Shown here one piece after another: positions 52,445 through 62,336 of a stretch of DNA of 64,000 bases. Numbering within the stretch: position 1 is the stretch's first letter; the number at the start of each line of letters is the position of its first letter. The stretch is from Mongoliitalea daihaiensis (lineage in GTDB: Bacteria > Bacteroidota > Bacteroidia > Cytophagales > Cyclobacteriaceae). The notes beneath the pieces were generated by a model. It saw only the letters and a list, made by a program, of their open reading frames with translations, was not told the DNA's origin and did not search any database. A program made the translations under genes and the position numbers. The stretch spans positions 4,314,001 to 4,378,000 of the forward strand of contig NZ_CP063779.1 of NCBI RefSeq assembly GCF_021596945.1, in the 5' to 3' direction.

Positions 52445-55400
52445 ATGAAAAAAAGCAAGTGGATAGGATTGCTTTTTATAATGCTCTTCTGTTTGCCGGC
52501 ATTCAACGGTATGGCTCAAGTAGACATGAGCCAGTTTGCTGTCATGAAAGCCCGCAGCATCGGCCCTGCTGGCATGAGTGGCAGAATTACAGCAATTGAT
52601 GCAGTTGATGATCAACCAGAAATCATCTATGCAGGAGCTGCTTCCGGCGGAATTTGGAAATCTACTTCGGGCGGAATCACCTGGGAACCCATTTTTGACG
52701 AAGAAAAGGTTCACTCCATCGGAGCAATCTCCATTTATCAAAAAAACCCGAACATCATTTGGGTGGGTACTGGTGAAGGAAACCCTAGAAACTCCCTTAA
52801 CCTTGGTTATGGCGTATACCGATCCCTAGATGCTGGTAAAACCTGGGAAATGATGGGGTTGGAAAAAACAAGAGCTATCCATAGAATCATTGTACACCCA
52901 GATGACCCGAATACGGTATTTGTTGGTGCTATTGGGTCTCCTTGGGGTGAACAAGAAGATCGTGGTGTGTACAAAACCACTGATGGAGGCAAAACTTGGA
53001 AGAAAATCTTGTACGTAGATACCAAAACAGGTGTCGGCGAAATGATCATGGATCCTACAAATCCCAACAAAATCTTCGTCAACATGTGGGAACATAGAAG
53101 ATATCCTTGGTTTTTCAAGTCGGGAGGAGCTTCTTCTGGATTATATGTCACCATCGATGGAGGAGAAAACTGGAAAAAATTAAGCGATAAAAACGGCTTG
53201 CCTTCAGGTGATGTAGGCAGAATGGGACTTGCTATCTCAAAAGCCAATCCTAACAAAGTGTATGCCTTGGTCGAATCCTCTAAAAATGCCTTGTATGTAT
53301 CTTTGGACGGTGGAGATAACTTCAAAATGGTCAATAACAAACCCGAAATTGGAGATCGCCCATTTTACTACTTTGAAATTCACGCAGATCCGCAAAATGC
53401 CGATCGTTTATTTACCCTCTATTCTCGAGTGGGTATGAGTGAAGATGGCGGAAAAAGCTTTACTCAATTACTGACCTATGAAGGAGTACATCCAGATCAC
53501 CATGCTTGGTACATCAATCCAAATAATCCTAATTTGATGATCGATGGAAATGATGGAGGCTTAAATATCACCCGGGATGGCGGCAAAACTTGGTACTTTG
53601 CCGAAAATATCCCCGTAGGACAGTGGTATCACATCAATGTTGACCAGGAGGTTCCTTACAATATTTATGGCGGCTTACAAGACAATGGGAGTTGGGTAGG
53701 CCCTGCTTACGTTTGGAGAAGAGACGGCATCCGCAACACCTATTGGCAAGAAATCATGTTTGGAGATGGATTTGACGCAGTCTCTGATCCTGCGGATAGC
53801 AGATATGGCTACTCCATGTCCCAAGGAGGTAACTTGGCTAGATTTGATAAGGAAACTGGTCATAAAAGAACCATTAGACCCACCCATCCAGATAAAGATG
53901 TATTCTTGCGCTTCAACTGGAATGCGGCTTTAGCTCAGTGTCCGCATGATGACGCGACGATATATTACGGAAGTCAGTTTTTGCATAAGAGCACAGATCG
54001 AGGTGAAACTTGGGAGATCATTTCTCCAGATTTGACTACCAATGACCCCGAAAAACAAAAGCAACAAGAAACAGGAGGCTTGACCTTCGATATTACAGGT
54101 GCGGAAAATCACACAACTATTCTGGCGATCGCCCCTAGTCCTATTGATCCAAATGTAATCTGGGTAGGTACAGATGATGGAAATGTACAGGTGACACGCG
54201 ATGGCGGTAAAACTTGGACCAATACATCAACTAAAATGCCTGGATTCCCAACTGCAAGTTGGATCCCTCAAATTCAGGCATCCCGCTACGATGCTGCTGA
54301 AGCATGGATCGTCGCAAACAACTATCGTAATAATGATTTCACAGCATACGCTTACCGTACCAAAAACTACGGAAACAGCTATGAGCGTATTGCCGATGAC
54401 AGCAAGGTATGGGGCTACACACTTTCCATCATTCAAGACCCAGTAGAACCTAACTTGGTTTTCCTAGGAACTGAATTTGGTCTTTATGTGAGTTTCGATA
54501 ATGCCAAAACATGGAACCAATGGAGACATGGATACCCGAAAGCAAACTCCACCTATGACATGGTCATTCAAGAGCGCGAAGCTGACCTAGTGATCGGGAC
54601 TTTCGGCCGTTCCTTGTATGTGTTGGATGACATTAGACCCTTAAGAGCATATGCTCAAAATCTAGGGAAAGCACCAGCTGGAATAATTACTGCAATTCAA
54701 CCTTCTGATGCTTATCAAGCTGAAATCCATCAGCCCCACGGTGAACGATTTGCTGCAAGTGCCAAATACGCAGGAGAAAATAGGGCTTTTGGGGGAAGAA
54801 TACATTTCATCCTCAATGACCCCGGAAAAGAAAAACTCGATACTGTCAGCATAGCAGTTTTCAATGCATCAGGGGAGCAAATCCGTACCCTAAAAACGAT
54901 CCCCCAACAAGGTGTCAATCGGGTTATCTGGAATCTTGATAGAAAATCAGCCGCGGAGACTCCAATGGGTAGAGGGGGTCAAGGAGGTGGAAGACGAGGT
55001 TTCTTCGAACCAAGCGGTGGACCAGCTATCCCAGGGACCTACAAATTAGTTCTTTCCTACGGGAATGCTACTTCAGAAACATCCATCAATGTGTACGGAG
55101 ATCCAAGAATTGAAGCTAATCTTGCAGATCTCAAAGCCCGAGAAGACTTCATCAAGGAAGTGGAAATCTTTGGATCGGAAGTAATGAAAGCAACCCGACA
55201 ATTGGACGATGCTAAAAACACCATTGACAAATTGCTGACATTCGCGAAAGATGTGGACACACAAGAAGTCAAAGACCTGGTGAAATTGGCCAACGAAACC
55301 AAAAAAGGATTAGATAAAACCCGTGAAGCTTTTTACGGTCCTACCAGGGAAGGTCAAGGTATCGTACGTAACCTTTACCCGACTACCATGAGCAGATTAT

Positions 55401-55588
55401 TTGCACCTAGAAGCTATGCAGGCTCTTCTTATGGCAAGCCAGGCCCTACCGAACAGCGATTGTTCGACCAAGCAAAAGAAGCTGCTAATGAAGCCATGGA
55501 GGTTCACAAAGAATTCATGGAAGGAGCTTGGAAAACATTCGTAGAAAAAGCAAAAAACACTACCATCGATATCTTTCAAGAGTGGTAA
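52445..55588 (+). CDS. VPS10/sortilin-like Asp-box beta-propeller protein, secreted
   Basis: 1047 residues from MKKSKWIGLLFIMLFCLPAF (signal peptide, cut near GMAQ). At least nine Asp-box (BNR) motifs: STSGGITWEP, SLDAGKTWEM, TTDGGKTWKK, TIDGGENWKK, SLDGGDNFKM, TRDGGKTWYF, STDRGETWEI, TRDGGKTWTN and SFDNAKTWNQ. These build two beta-propellers like VPS10/sialidase-type proteins. After ~residue 780 there is a beta-domain and a helical C-terminal region (~860-1040) common in the 'glycosyl hydrolase' annotated family of Bacteroidota. The exact substrate is unknown. ATG 52421 is an alternative start. Confidence 0.85.
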   Translation: MKKSKWIGLLFIMLFCLPAFNGMAQVDMSQFAVMKARSIGPAGMSGRITAIDAVDDQPEIIYAGAASGGIWKSTSGGITWEPIFDEEKVHSIGAISIYQKNPNIIWVGTGEGNPRNSLNLGYGVYRSLDAGKTWEMMGLEKTRAIHRIIVHPDDPNTVFVGAIGSPWGEQEDRGVYKTTDGGKTWKKILYVDTKTGVGEMIMDPTNPNKIFVNMWEHRRYPWFFKSGGASSGLYVTIDGGENWKKLSDKNGLPSGDVGRMGLAISKANPNKVYALVESSKNALYVSLDGGDNFKMVNNKPEIGDRPFYYFEIHADPQNADRLFTLYSRVGMSEDGGKSFTQLLTYEGVHPDHHAWYINPNNPNLMIDGNDGGLNITRDGGKTWYFAENIPVGQWYHINVDQEVPYNIYGGLQDNGSWVGPAYVWRRDGIRNTYWQEIMFGDGFDAVSDPADSRYGYSMSQGGNLARFDKETGHKRTIRPTHPDKDVFLRFNWNAALAQCPHDDATIYYGSQFLHKSTDRGETWEIISPDLTTNDPEKQKQQETGGLTFDITGAENHTTILAIAPSPIDPNVIWVGTDDGNVQVTRDGGKTWTNTSTKMPGFPTASWIPQIQASRYDAAEAWIVANNYRNNDFTAYAYRTKNYGNSYERIADDSKVWGYTLSIIQDPVEPNLVFLGTEFGLYVSFDNAKTWNQWRHGYPKANSTYDMVIQEREADLVIGTFGRSLYVLDDIRPLRAYAQNLGKAPAGIITAIQPSDAYQAEIHQPHGERFAASAKYAGENRAFGGRIHFILNDPGKEKLDTVSIAVFNASGEQIRTLKTIPQQGVNRVIWNLDRKSAAETPMGRGGQGGGRRGFFEPSGGPAIPGTYKLVLSYGNATSETSINVYGDPRIEANLADLKAREDFIKEVEIFGSEVMKATRQLDDAKNTIDKLLTFAKDVDTQEVKDLVKLANETKKGLDKTREAFYGPTREGQGIVRNLYPTTMSRLFAPRSYAGSSYGKPGPTEQRLFDQAKEAANEAMEVHKEFMEGAWKTFVEKAKNTTIDIFQEW

Positions 55589-55688
55589 AACACGCATGGT
55601 ATCTGAAGATGGGTAAACGCCCAATAAATTAAAAGTATGGGTCAGCCTTGCTGACTCATACTTGCAATAAAGAAGTTTTTATGAGATG

Positions 55689-55745
55689 AGGAGATTGATG
55701 TAGTAAGGAAGGGCCTTTCTTTGTCAATCTCCTTTCTTTTTTTCT
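55689..55745 (+). terminator. Terminator after Asp-box gene
   Basis: AGGAGATTGA and TCAATCTCCT form a 10-bp stem with an inner loop, followed by TTCTTTTTTT. A second stem AGTATGGGTCAGC/GCTGACTCATACT lies at about 55635-55663 without a T-run. Confidence 0.75.
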
Positions 55746-55799
55746 GAATTGCTGAGTCCTCAAGCTTACCGATGTACAGTACCCGAGCCTGTCGAAGAG

Positions 55800-56204
55800 C
55801 TACATTCGATTAAAAATATCCACTAACCTGTGTATGGCATCTGATCCTATTGGTTTGGAAAAAAAGTCTCCCATCAACGGGAAACTAAATGCACGCTCAC
55901 GATCAGAGCCAAGTTCAGAAGAACTCAGAATAGCTACTTGAAGGTTGTTTTTTTTCGGCCAGGTGGAAATAGTTTCCATCAACTGAAACCCATCAATTTT
56001 GGGCATATTGATATCCAAAAGAAGCACCGTGTCCACCTCTGAATTATCCCAGTCATTTTCCAAAAACTCCAAACCCTTAAAAGGATTATTGAAGACGAAA
56101 ATTTCTTCCACATCATCTAGCAAATGTGATTTCTGAATAGAGCGTTTGGTGACTAAATTAGACACTGCATCATCGTCAATCAAAATTATTCGTTTTCTTG
56201 TCAT
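55800..56204 (-). CDS. Stand-alone response-regulator receiver protein
   Basis: 134 residues, only a receiver domain. Acidic pocket LIDDD at residues 8-12, phosphoacceptor D64 in LLLDINMPKIDG, Ser in LSSSELG and conserved Lys in FFSKPI. With no output domain it probably works through phosphotransfer or protein binding. It lies four bases after the TIGR02757 gene, so is probably cotranscribed. No histidine kinase is adjacent. Confidence 0.9.
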   Translation of the reverse strand: MTRKRIILIDDDAVSNLVTKRSIQKSHLLDDVEEIFVFNNPFKGLEFLENDWDNSEVDTVLLLDINMPKIDGFQLMETISTWPKKNNLQVAILSSSELGSDRERAFSFPLMGDFFSKPIGSDAIHRLVDIFNRM

Positions 56205-56208
56205 TGCT

Positions 56209-56973
56209 TTAAAATTTCTCTTCCACTCCTAAACCAAACAAAGCAAAATCATATTTTACAGGATCATTTACGTCAAAAGTCCGTAAACGTTCGGTCAATT
56301 CCAAGGCAGTCAACCAATCCGTTTGTTTCCGTTGGATAAGACCAAGTTTACGTCCTACCCTATCCACATGCACATCACATGGGCAGATTAATTGATAGGG
56401 CTGAATGGTATTCCAAATCCCAAAATCCACAGCGGAATCATCTTTTCTCACCATCCATCGAAGAAACATATTGATTCGTTTGCAAGCTGCCTTCCTAGCC
56501 GGAGTAGCTACATGCTTCCGAGTTCGGCTTGGGGCATTTTCCAACGAAAAAAACAAGCGATGGAAATTAGTTAATAAAGTCTCCATAATGGCCTCATCCT
56601 TGGTATAACCAATAGTAAAAGCCTCCTCCAATGAATGATGCCTCCTGTAAAACCAGGAAAAAAACTCTATGAAATAGAGTGTGTCAATATCATTAAAAGT
56701 CCGATGCTTAAAAGTTAAAAATCGCTTTAAATCGGATTCCTGATGGTGAAGTATAAACGTATATGGATCATTATCCATCAACCTTAATAATTCCTTGCAT
56801 TTATTGAGAATCGTCTTTCGTTGCCCCCACGCCAAAGTAGCTGCAAAAAAACCCGCAATTTCAATGTCTTGCTTTTTGGTAAAAAGATGAGGAATAGCAA
56901 TCGGATCTGTTTCTATAAAATCGAGCGTATTATACTGCCTATACTTTTGATCTAAAAAAACTTGGATATCCAT
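56209..56973 (-). CDS. TIGR02757 family protein
   Basis: 254 residues. Matches the TIGR02757 (DUF2400) family of Bacteroidota and spirochaetes: FAATLAWGQRKTILNKCKEL, NPYQLICPCDVHVDRVGRKL and the C-terminal DPVKYDFALFGLG. The C-terminal part resembles helix-hairpin-helix DNA glycosylase-like proteins, so a DNA repair role has been guessed but is not proven. Tightly packed between the receiver gene and the hypothetical gene. Confidence 0.85.
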   Translation of the reverse strand: MDIQVFLDQKYRQYNTLDFIETDPIAIPHLFTKKQDIEIAGFFAATLAWGQRKTILNKCKELLRLMDNDPYTFILHHQESDLKRFLTFKHRTFNDIDTLYFIEFFSWFYRRHHSLEEAFTIGYTKDEAIMETLLTNFHRLFFSLENAPSRTRKHVATPARKAACKRINMFLRWMVRKDDSAVDFGIWNTIQPYQLICPCDVHVDRVGRKLGLIQRKQTDWLTALELTERLRTFDVNDPVKYDFALFGLGVEEKF

Positions 56974-56976
56974 AAA

Positions 56977-57531
56977 TTAAATTGTGACGCTAACTTCTCC
57001 ACCTTGGATACCATCAAACCATTTAAACTGCACCTCTTCGTCTTGGATAGCTGCTACATGCCAATCAAAGCACTTGATACGGGTAAGGACTGTCAATTGA
57101 TCCTCGTCCGGATTATATAAGCAAATATCAAAATCCGGCATATCTTTGAAGTCAGTAGCATTCCATTTTTCCAAAATCAATCCTTGCTCAATATACTTAA
57201 CTTTAGCTCCAAAAATATGATCTTGAAGAATGGATGGAACCCCATCTTTTCTTCTAATCTGGAATCCCCTAGGACCAAACATAATTTGTTTGTAAACTTT
57301 CCCCTCCAATAAGCCATTCGTTCCAGGCAATTCCTTCCACGAAACATCCACATATTCCACCTCATTTTTTTTACCTCTCAAACTGGCCAAAAGCCTAGAT
57401 AAGCCGGAAAAAAAATAGGTCATCCCAATAAACAAGACCCCAAATGTTGCGATTACAGGATAGGAAATCACAAAAATGAGATTCCAAATAAACTTAAATA
57501 CGTGATGGAGTATCAGTTGTACTTTATTCAT
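56977..57531 (-). CDS. Membrane-anchored hypothetical protein
   Basis: 184 residues from MNKVQLILHHVFKFIWNLIF; the longer frame to 57579 is less likely. One long hydrophobic stretch (FVISYPVIATFGVLFIGMTYFFSG) gives one or two membrane helices, followed by a soluble strand-rich domain ending GGEVSVTI. Three bases separate it from the TIGR02757 gene. No family recognised. Confidence 0.65.
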   Translation of the reverse strand: MNKVQLILHHVFKFIWNLIFVISYPVIATFGVLFIGMTYFFSGLSRLLASLRGKKNEVEYVDVSWKELPGTNGLLEGKVYKQIMFGPRGFQIRRKDGVPSILQDHIFGAKVKYIEQGLILEKWNATDFKDMPDFDICLYNPDEDQLTVLTRIKCFDWHVAAIQDEEVQFKWFDGIQGGEVSVTI

Positions 57532-57594
57532 GAGGCAATTAACGAACCCCAAAGGTACAAGGTACCTGAGGGAAATCAAAACACTCCGCTATTC

Positions 57595-58752
57595 TCAGTA
57601 GGAAATCTCTACAGGAAAGCGGGAGTTGACAGCTCTTAATTGATCAAAAGCTGCTTTCGAAAGTTTAATCAATAAGCGGCTATTATCACCGGTATCAGGC
57701 AATTTACCTACTACACGGGCAAAAATTGTCACATCATTTTCCTCATTACGCACGCGCATAATCGTGCCCACAGGAGCCGTTCGATGCAAGACCAAATACT
57801 TCTTATGATTTCCCGTTCCGTCAATAACCTCTGCCAAACCTGCTTCTCGGATATCTTTAAATGATGTATCGGCTGTATTGGATGGATTTTCAACCACCAC
57901 CCGAGCATCTACCTTTTCATTATTAACTTTTACTGGCACAGTAGACTTAACCACAGGTACATCTTCGCTTGATACCTGTGTTCTGCCTACTTTTAATTTT
58001 TGCCCTGTTTGAAGGTTATTAGAAGCCAAATTATTCCAAGTAATCAAATCATTCATAGAAGCTTCGTATTTCCTCGAAATCGCATACAAAGTTTCACCAG
58101 CCTCCACAGTATGGGAAATCCATTCTCCAGCCACTGTTGCTGGAATTGTGGTACTTGTGTTTTCTACGGTGGCAGCACGCTTGGGTTCTGGAGTAACCTC
58201 CGTTTTAGCTGTGACCACCGGTTCGGCAGCTTTAGTAGTTGTATTGCTTGCCTTAGTAGTGGCCGGCGGCGCTGTTGTAGCCGGCGGAGTGGCGCTAGGC
58301 ACAGGGCTGCTAACTGGAGCCGCTACTGCGGCTGATTTGATAACCAACGCTTGACCAACACTAAGGTCTGTCCCTTGCAGATCATTCCAAGTCAAGATAT
58401 CATTTACAGTCACATTGTATCTTCTTGAGATTGCAAACAAGGTTTCTCCCGCAGCTACTCGGTGGATTTGCTCGTTAGGAGCAAGTGCCGCTTTTGAAAT
58501 GTAAGGAACCCTAACCCGCGCACCCATCTTCAATCCATCCTGTAAATTGTCGTTGGACTGTAAGATGTCATTCACGGCTACCTGATATCTTCTGGATAAA
58601 CCAAATAACGTTTCACCTTGTGAAACTTCATGAATAATAAAAGTCTTATCTCCAACTTTTTCGATCCCAATGGAATCCAACAAGGCAGGAGTGTGTGCAT
58701 GCACAGCAAGCGTAAAGGAAAAAAATAGACCGAGAAGGATAATATGTTTCAT
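57595..58752 (-). CDS. LysM-domain protein with RlpA-like C-terminal domain
   Basis: 385 residues from MKHIILLGLFFSFTLAVHAH (signal peptide). Three LysM repeats: HEVSQGETLFGLSRRYQVAV (~45-90), HRVAAGETLFAISRRYNVTV (~103-147) and HTVEAGETLYAISRKYEASM (~215-260). A Pro/Thr/Ala-rich linker lies between the second and third. The C-terminal ~85 residues (LHRTAPVGTIMRVRNEENDV ... RLLIKLSKAAFDQL) resemble the RlpA/DPBB fold. Probably binds peptidoglycan in the periplasm. First gene of the minus-strand run, with its own promoter in the 199-base divergent gap to the nfeD gene. Confidence 0.85.
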   Translation of the reverse strand: MKHIILLGLFFSFTLAVHAHTPALLDSIGIEKVGDKTFIIHEVSQGETLFGLSRRYQVAVNDILQSNDNLQDGLKMGARVRVPYISKAALAPNEQIHRVAAGETLFAISRRYNVTVNDILTWNDLQGTDLSVGQALVIKSAAVAAPVSSPVPSATPPATTAPPATTKASNTTTKAAEPVVTAKTEVTPEPKRAATVENTSTTIPATVAGEWISHTVEAGETLYAISRKYEASMNDLITWNNLASNNLQTGQKLKVGRTQVSSEDVPVVKSTVPVKVNNEKVDARVVVENPSNTADTSFKDIREAGLAEVIDGTGNHKKYLVLHRTAPVGTIMRVRNEENDVTIFARVVGKLPDTGDNSRLLIKLSKAAFDQLRAVNSRFPVEISY

Positions 58753-58951
58753 AGGATGGTTTAATTTCATGGATACAAATTTCAGATAAATTTTATCATT
58801 TACAAGAATGAAACCAGATTGTTGAACAAAGGTGATTTTCCAGTAATTTTTCTCCGATTACAAACGATTCCCATTAAAAAAAAGTTAAACCAAAGTAATG
58901 TTGCACAACAGGCTCAATATTTCCTATATTGAAATCAAAATTAACCTAACT

Positions 58952-60313
58952 ATGAACAAACTGTTTTTCTTTTGTCTATCCTTCCTTCTGATTACACAAA
59001 TCCAGACGCTTCAAGCACAGGAAGAGGAGGAAGTGGTCTCGGGCAAGAAATCTGTTTTCACTTTTAAAATCGATGACAATATAGATCCTCGAATGAATCG
59101 CAAAGTCAAACTAGCTTTGGAAGAAGCCTCCAAAAAGAATGCTGACTTGGTGCTGATCGAAATGGATACCTATGGAGGAGCTGTCAACGATGCCGATGAT
59201 ATCCGCACCATGGTCATGGAATTTGAAAAACCTATCCATGTCTGGATCAACAAAGACGCAGCTTCTGCTGGTGCACTGATCTCCATTGCCTGTGATAGCA
59301 TTTATATGGCGCCGGGAGGTAGTATCGGGGCTGCCACGGTCGTCATGGGGGGCGGAGGTGATGCAGCTCCTGACAAATATCAATCTTATATGCGATCCAT
59401 GATGCGTAGCACTGCTGAGGCTAAAGGAAGAGACCCGAAAATCGCAGAGGCGATGGTAGATCAAAATTTAGAAATTGCAGGAGTAACCGAGAAAGGCTCG
59501 GTCATTACCTTTTCTGTCTCTGAAGCCATTGCCAATGGTTTTAGCGAAGGAGAAGCTAAAAATAAGGAAGAAGTCATGAAGCTTCTCGGAATAGAAGATT
59601 ATGAATTTGTGGCCTATGAAGTCTCCAAAGTAGAAAATGTGATTTCCTTCTTTTTGAACCCTGCTGTCAGTGGATTTTTGATTTTGGTAATCTTCGCAGG
59701 AATTTATTTCGAGATACAAACCCCCGGAGTGGGCTTCCCTTTGGCAGCATCCCTCACGGCCATCATTTTATATTTCATCCCTTACTACCTCACTGGATTG
59801 GCTGAAAATTGGGAGATCGCGATATTCATAGTAGGCGTCATACTTTTGCTCGTGGAAGTCTTTGTCATTCCTGGTTTTGGAATTTTTGGAATTCTAGGTA
59901 TCATTGGAATATTAACAGGCCTCACCCTTGGTATGATTCCAAATGATGCCTTTGATTTTACATTTGTCCCTAGTGGGGATTTATTTGTTGCTTTGCTGAC
60001 AGTGATTTTAGCTGCCATATGCGCAATAGCTCTCATTTTCTATTTTGCACCAAAAGTGAATCAATGGCAAGCATTTAGCTCCATTGCATTAGCCAATACA
60101 CAGCAGCGAACAGATGGCTATTCTTCTTCTACATATGCAGATAATCTTCTTGGAAAAGAAGGCATTGCACACACTAGACTGATGCCTAGCGGTAAAATTG
60201 TCATAGATGACGAAGTCTATGACGCTTATTCTAGAGGAGAATTTATAGACAAGGGAGAAGCTATCAAAGTCATTAGCACCGAAGGAACTTCACTTAAAGT
60301 TAAAAAAGTATAG
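58952..60313 (+). CDS. NfeD-family membrane serine protease (long form)
   Basis: 453 residues from MNKLFFFCLSFLLITQIQTL (signal peptide). N-terminal ClpP-like protease domain with MDTYGGAVNDADDIRTMVM and the serine in KDAASAGALISIACD; Lys partner probably in RSTAEAKGRDPKIAE. Then four to five membrane helices (residues ~235-370) and a C-terminal OB-fold NfeD domain (GIAHTRLMPSGKIVIDDEVY). The family associates with stomatin-like proteins in membrane quality control. Head of a seven-gene operon. The start at 58898 would add 18 residues before the signal peptide. Confidence 0.85.
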   Translation: MNKLFFFCLSFLLITQIQTLQAQEEEEVVSGKKSVFTFKIDDNIDPRMNRKVKLALEEASKKNADLVLIEMDTYGGAVNDADDIRTMVMEFEKPIHVWINKDAASAGALISIACDSIYMAPGGSIGAATVVMGGGGDAAPDKYQSYMRSMMRSTAEAKGRDPKIAEAMVDQNLEIAGVTEKGSVITFSVSEAIANGFSEGEAKNKEEVMKLLGIEDYEFVAYEVSKVENVISFFLNPAVSGFLILVIFAGIYFEIQTPGVGFPLAASLTAIILYFIPYYLTGLAENWEIAIFIVGVILLLVEVFVIPGFGIFGILGIIGILTGLTLGMIPNDAFDFTFVPSGDLFVALLTVILAAICAIALIFYFAPKVNQWQAFSSIALANTQQRTDGYSSSTYADNLLGKEGIAHTRLMPSGKIVIDDEVYDAYSRGEFIDKGEAIKVISTEGTSLKVKKV

Positions 60314-60326
60314 GAAAGTCAACTCT

Positions 60327-60644
60327 ATGAACAAAGTTTTTCTTGCCTTTGCGGCAATACTATCCTCAGGAATTTTTGCTTTTTCTTACTGGAGCGAATG
60401 GATTAATTTTCGCCTAGGAAATGCAGAAATTCCCGTAGGTCCAGATGATTTTACACCTCCTTATTATTATGCCTCCACTGGTTTATACCAGCAAGTACTT
60501 TTGATTTTTGCTTGTGCATTTTTATTGATCTTCGGATTTGCAATGTACGCAGTAGTCAAGAAAAAATGGGGCCAAGTCATGTTTGCTTTCAGCCTCAGTA
60601 TGCTCTGTATTTTGGCAGTTATGATAAATGGAGCCATTAAATAA
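60327..60644 (+). CDS. Small membrane protein
   Basis: 105 residues with three hydrophobic helices: VFLAFAAILSSGIFAFSYW at the N-terminus, LLIFACAFLLIFGFAMYAVV in the middle and FAFSLSMLCILAVMINGAIK at the end. A short loop PVGPDDFTPPYYYASTGLYQ lies between the first two. Thirteen bases after nfeD, so same transcript. Unknown function. Confidence 0.65.
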   Translation: MNKVFLAFAAILSSGIFAFSYWSEWINFRLGNAEIPVGPDDFTPPYYYASTGLYQQVLLIFACAFLLIFGFAMYAVVKKKWGQVMFAFSLSMLCILAVMINGAIK

Positions 60645-60658
60645 TGTACCTTTGCAGC

Positions 60659-61183
60659 ATGGAAATATCAAACAACACCGTCGTAGGACTGACATACGAA
60701 CTAAAAGTCAGCAGAGAAGCTGATGAAATCGAATCTGCACCATTCAGTGTAGAAGTAAGGGATGAGGAAGATCCTTTTTATTTTTTATTTGGCAGTAGCG
60801 GGCTTCCCGAAAAATTTGAAGAAATGCTCATGGGCAAAAAACAAGGCGAATCTTTTGCCTTTACATTGGTATCAGCCGATGCTTATGGTGAAGCCGATGA
60901 TGAAATGATCATGTCTATCCCTAAATCACAATTCAGCTCTGAAAGGGGATTTGAAGAAGGGATGTTGGAAGAAGGTAACTTCTTACCTTTGATGGATGAA
61001 AATGGCTATCCTATGCAAGCGAAAGTATTGAAAGACTTAGGAGAAGAAATCTTACTTGACTTCAATCATCCCTTAGTAGGATTTGATCTTCACTTTGAGG
61101 GAGAAATCTCTGAAGTAAGAGAAGCTACAGCCGAGGAACTCTCTCATGGACATGTGCATGGGGAACATGGACATCAGCATTAA
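60659..61183 (+). CDS. slyD: FKBP-type peptidyl-prolyl isomerase, SlyD-like
   Basis: 174 residues from MEISNNTVVGLTYELKVSRE. FKBP domain interrupted by the IF (insert-in-flap) segment: LFGSSGLPEKFEEMLMGKKQ, FTLVSADAYGEADDEMIMSI, then FNHPLVGFDLHFEGEISEV. The C-terminus ends in a histidine-rich HGHVHGEHGHQH, a possible metal-binding tail as in E. coli SlyD. Folding catalyst/chaperone in the cytoplasm. The ATG at 60659 is preferred over 60644. Confidence 0.9.
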   Translation: MEISNNTVVGLTYELKVSREADEIESAPFSVEVRDEEDPFYFLFGSSGLPEKFEEMLMGKKQGESFAFTLVSADAYGEADDEMIMSIPKSQFSSERGFEEGMLEEGNFLPLMDENGYPMQAKVLKDLGEEILLDFNHPLVGFDLHFEGEISEVREATAEELSHGHVHGEHGHQH

Positions 61184-61204
61184 ACAGCAGAATTTACAGG
61201 ATAA

Positions 61205-61573
61205 ATGAATTCGAATATTTACGAAACTTTGGGAGATGAAAAAATTCGCTTGCTCGTCAAGCATTTTTACCTCAATGTTCGCGAAGAACCTACCCTTCGA
61301 AAACTTTATCCGGAAGAAGACCTCAGTGGAGCCGAGGACCGGCTCTACTGGTTTTTGCTCCACGTATTCGGTGGCCCACACACGTACCTTGAAAAGCGAG
61401 GACATCCCATGCTCCGCCGCAGACATTTTCAATGGCAAATCGATCAACACTTGAGAAACAGCTGGATGGATTGCATGTTGAGAGCCATGGATGAAGTAGC
61501 TATGGAAACCGATATACGGGAGGCATTGATGAATTACTTTGTAAAGGTTGCTAATCACATGGTGAATTCGTAA
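61205..61573 (+). CDS. Truncated (group II-like) hemoglobin
   Basis: 122 residues. Globin features of the 2-over-2 type: VKHFYLNVREEPTLRKLYPE, YWFLLHVFGGPHTYLEKRGH, proximal His in LRRRHFQWQID and Trp in LRNSWMDCM. Binds haem with O2 or NO. The next gene starts one base after the stop. The typical length of the family is 120-135. Confidence 0.8.
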   Translation: MNSNIYETLGDEKIRLLVKHFYLNVREEPTLRKLYPEEDLSGAEDRLYWFLLHVFGGPHTYLEKRGHPMLRRRHFQWQIDQHLRNSWMDCMLRAMDEVAMETDIREALMNYFVKVANHMVNS

Positions 61574-61574
61574 G

Positions 61575-62336
61575 ATGCTTTTATTAAGGAAAATTTATAC
61601 CGGATACGCCCTTCTAGTATTTGTACTATCGTTTTTGATGCTGTTCCCATTATTCTTAGCAGCAAGCTGGATACCAGGTATGCAGCGGTATGGGAGAAAA
61701 GTCAATCAGTTTTGGGCTCGGGTGTATTTTACCCTGATATTTATGCCTGTAAAAATCGAAGGAAGAGAACATATTCGTAAAGGACAGCCCTATGTGTTTG
61801 CCGCCAATCACTTCTCGTACATAGACATTGCGATGATGGGGTATATTCCTGGAGATGTCGTCTATGTAGGAAAAAGCTCTATCCGTAAAATTCCCTTGTT
61901 TGGCTATTACTTCAAAAAATTACACATCGCAGTAGACAGGCAAAGTGCCAAAAGTCGCGGAGAAGTACTTATCCGAGCTAAACAATACATAGATCAAGGC
62001 AGCAGCATCGTTATTTTTCCAGAAGGAGGCATCACTACAGGAGCCCCTCCTCACTTGAATCGATTCAAAGATGGAGCATTTAATATGGCTGTGGACAAAC
62101 AAATCCCGGTAATTCCTGTCACCTTATCATTTAATCATTTAATTTTGCCTGATAACGGAAAATTGACCATGAATTTCAAGTCAGGGAAACTGGTAATCCA
62201 CCCTCCCATTGACACTAAAGGCTTGAGCAGCAAAGACACCCCTCTGATCAGGGAAAAATGCTACGAAATCATTCAACAACAGTTATGGTCTGATAATGAT
62301 CTAGCTGAAGCAGATAAAACACCACTAGAATTATGA
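61575..62336 (+). CDS. plsC: 1-acyl-sn-glycerol-3-phosphate acyltransferase (PlsC family)
   Basis: 253 residues. One N-terminal membrane helix (TGYALLVFVLSFLMLFPLFL), catalytic NHFSYID (His-x4-Asp), second block VDRQSAKSRGE, third block FPEGGITTGAPPHLNRFKDG and fourth block IPVIPVTL. Transfers an acyl chain to lysophosphatidate in the inner membrane. Its end overlaps gatC by four bases. Confidence 0.9.
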   Translation: MLLLRKIYTGYALLVFVLSFLMLFPLFLAASWIPGMQRYGRKVNQFWARVYFTLIFMPVKIEGREHIRKGQPYVFAANHFSYIDIAMMGYIPGDVVYVGKSSIRKIPLFGYYFKKLHIAVDRQSAKSRGEVLIRAKQYIDQGSSIVIFPEGGITTGAPPHLNRFKDGAFNMAVDKQIPVIPVTLSFNHLILPDNGKLTMNFKSGKLVIHPPIDTKGLSSKDTPLIREKCYEIIQQQLWSDNDLAEADKTPLEL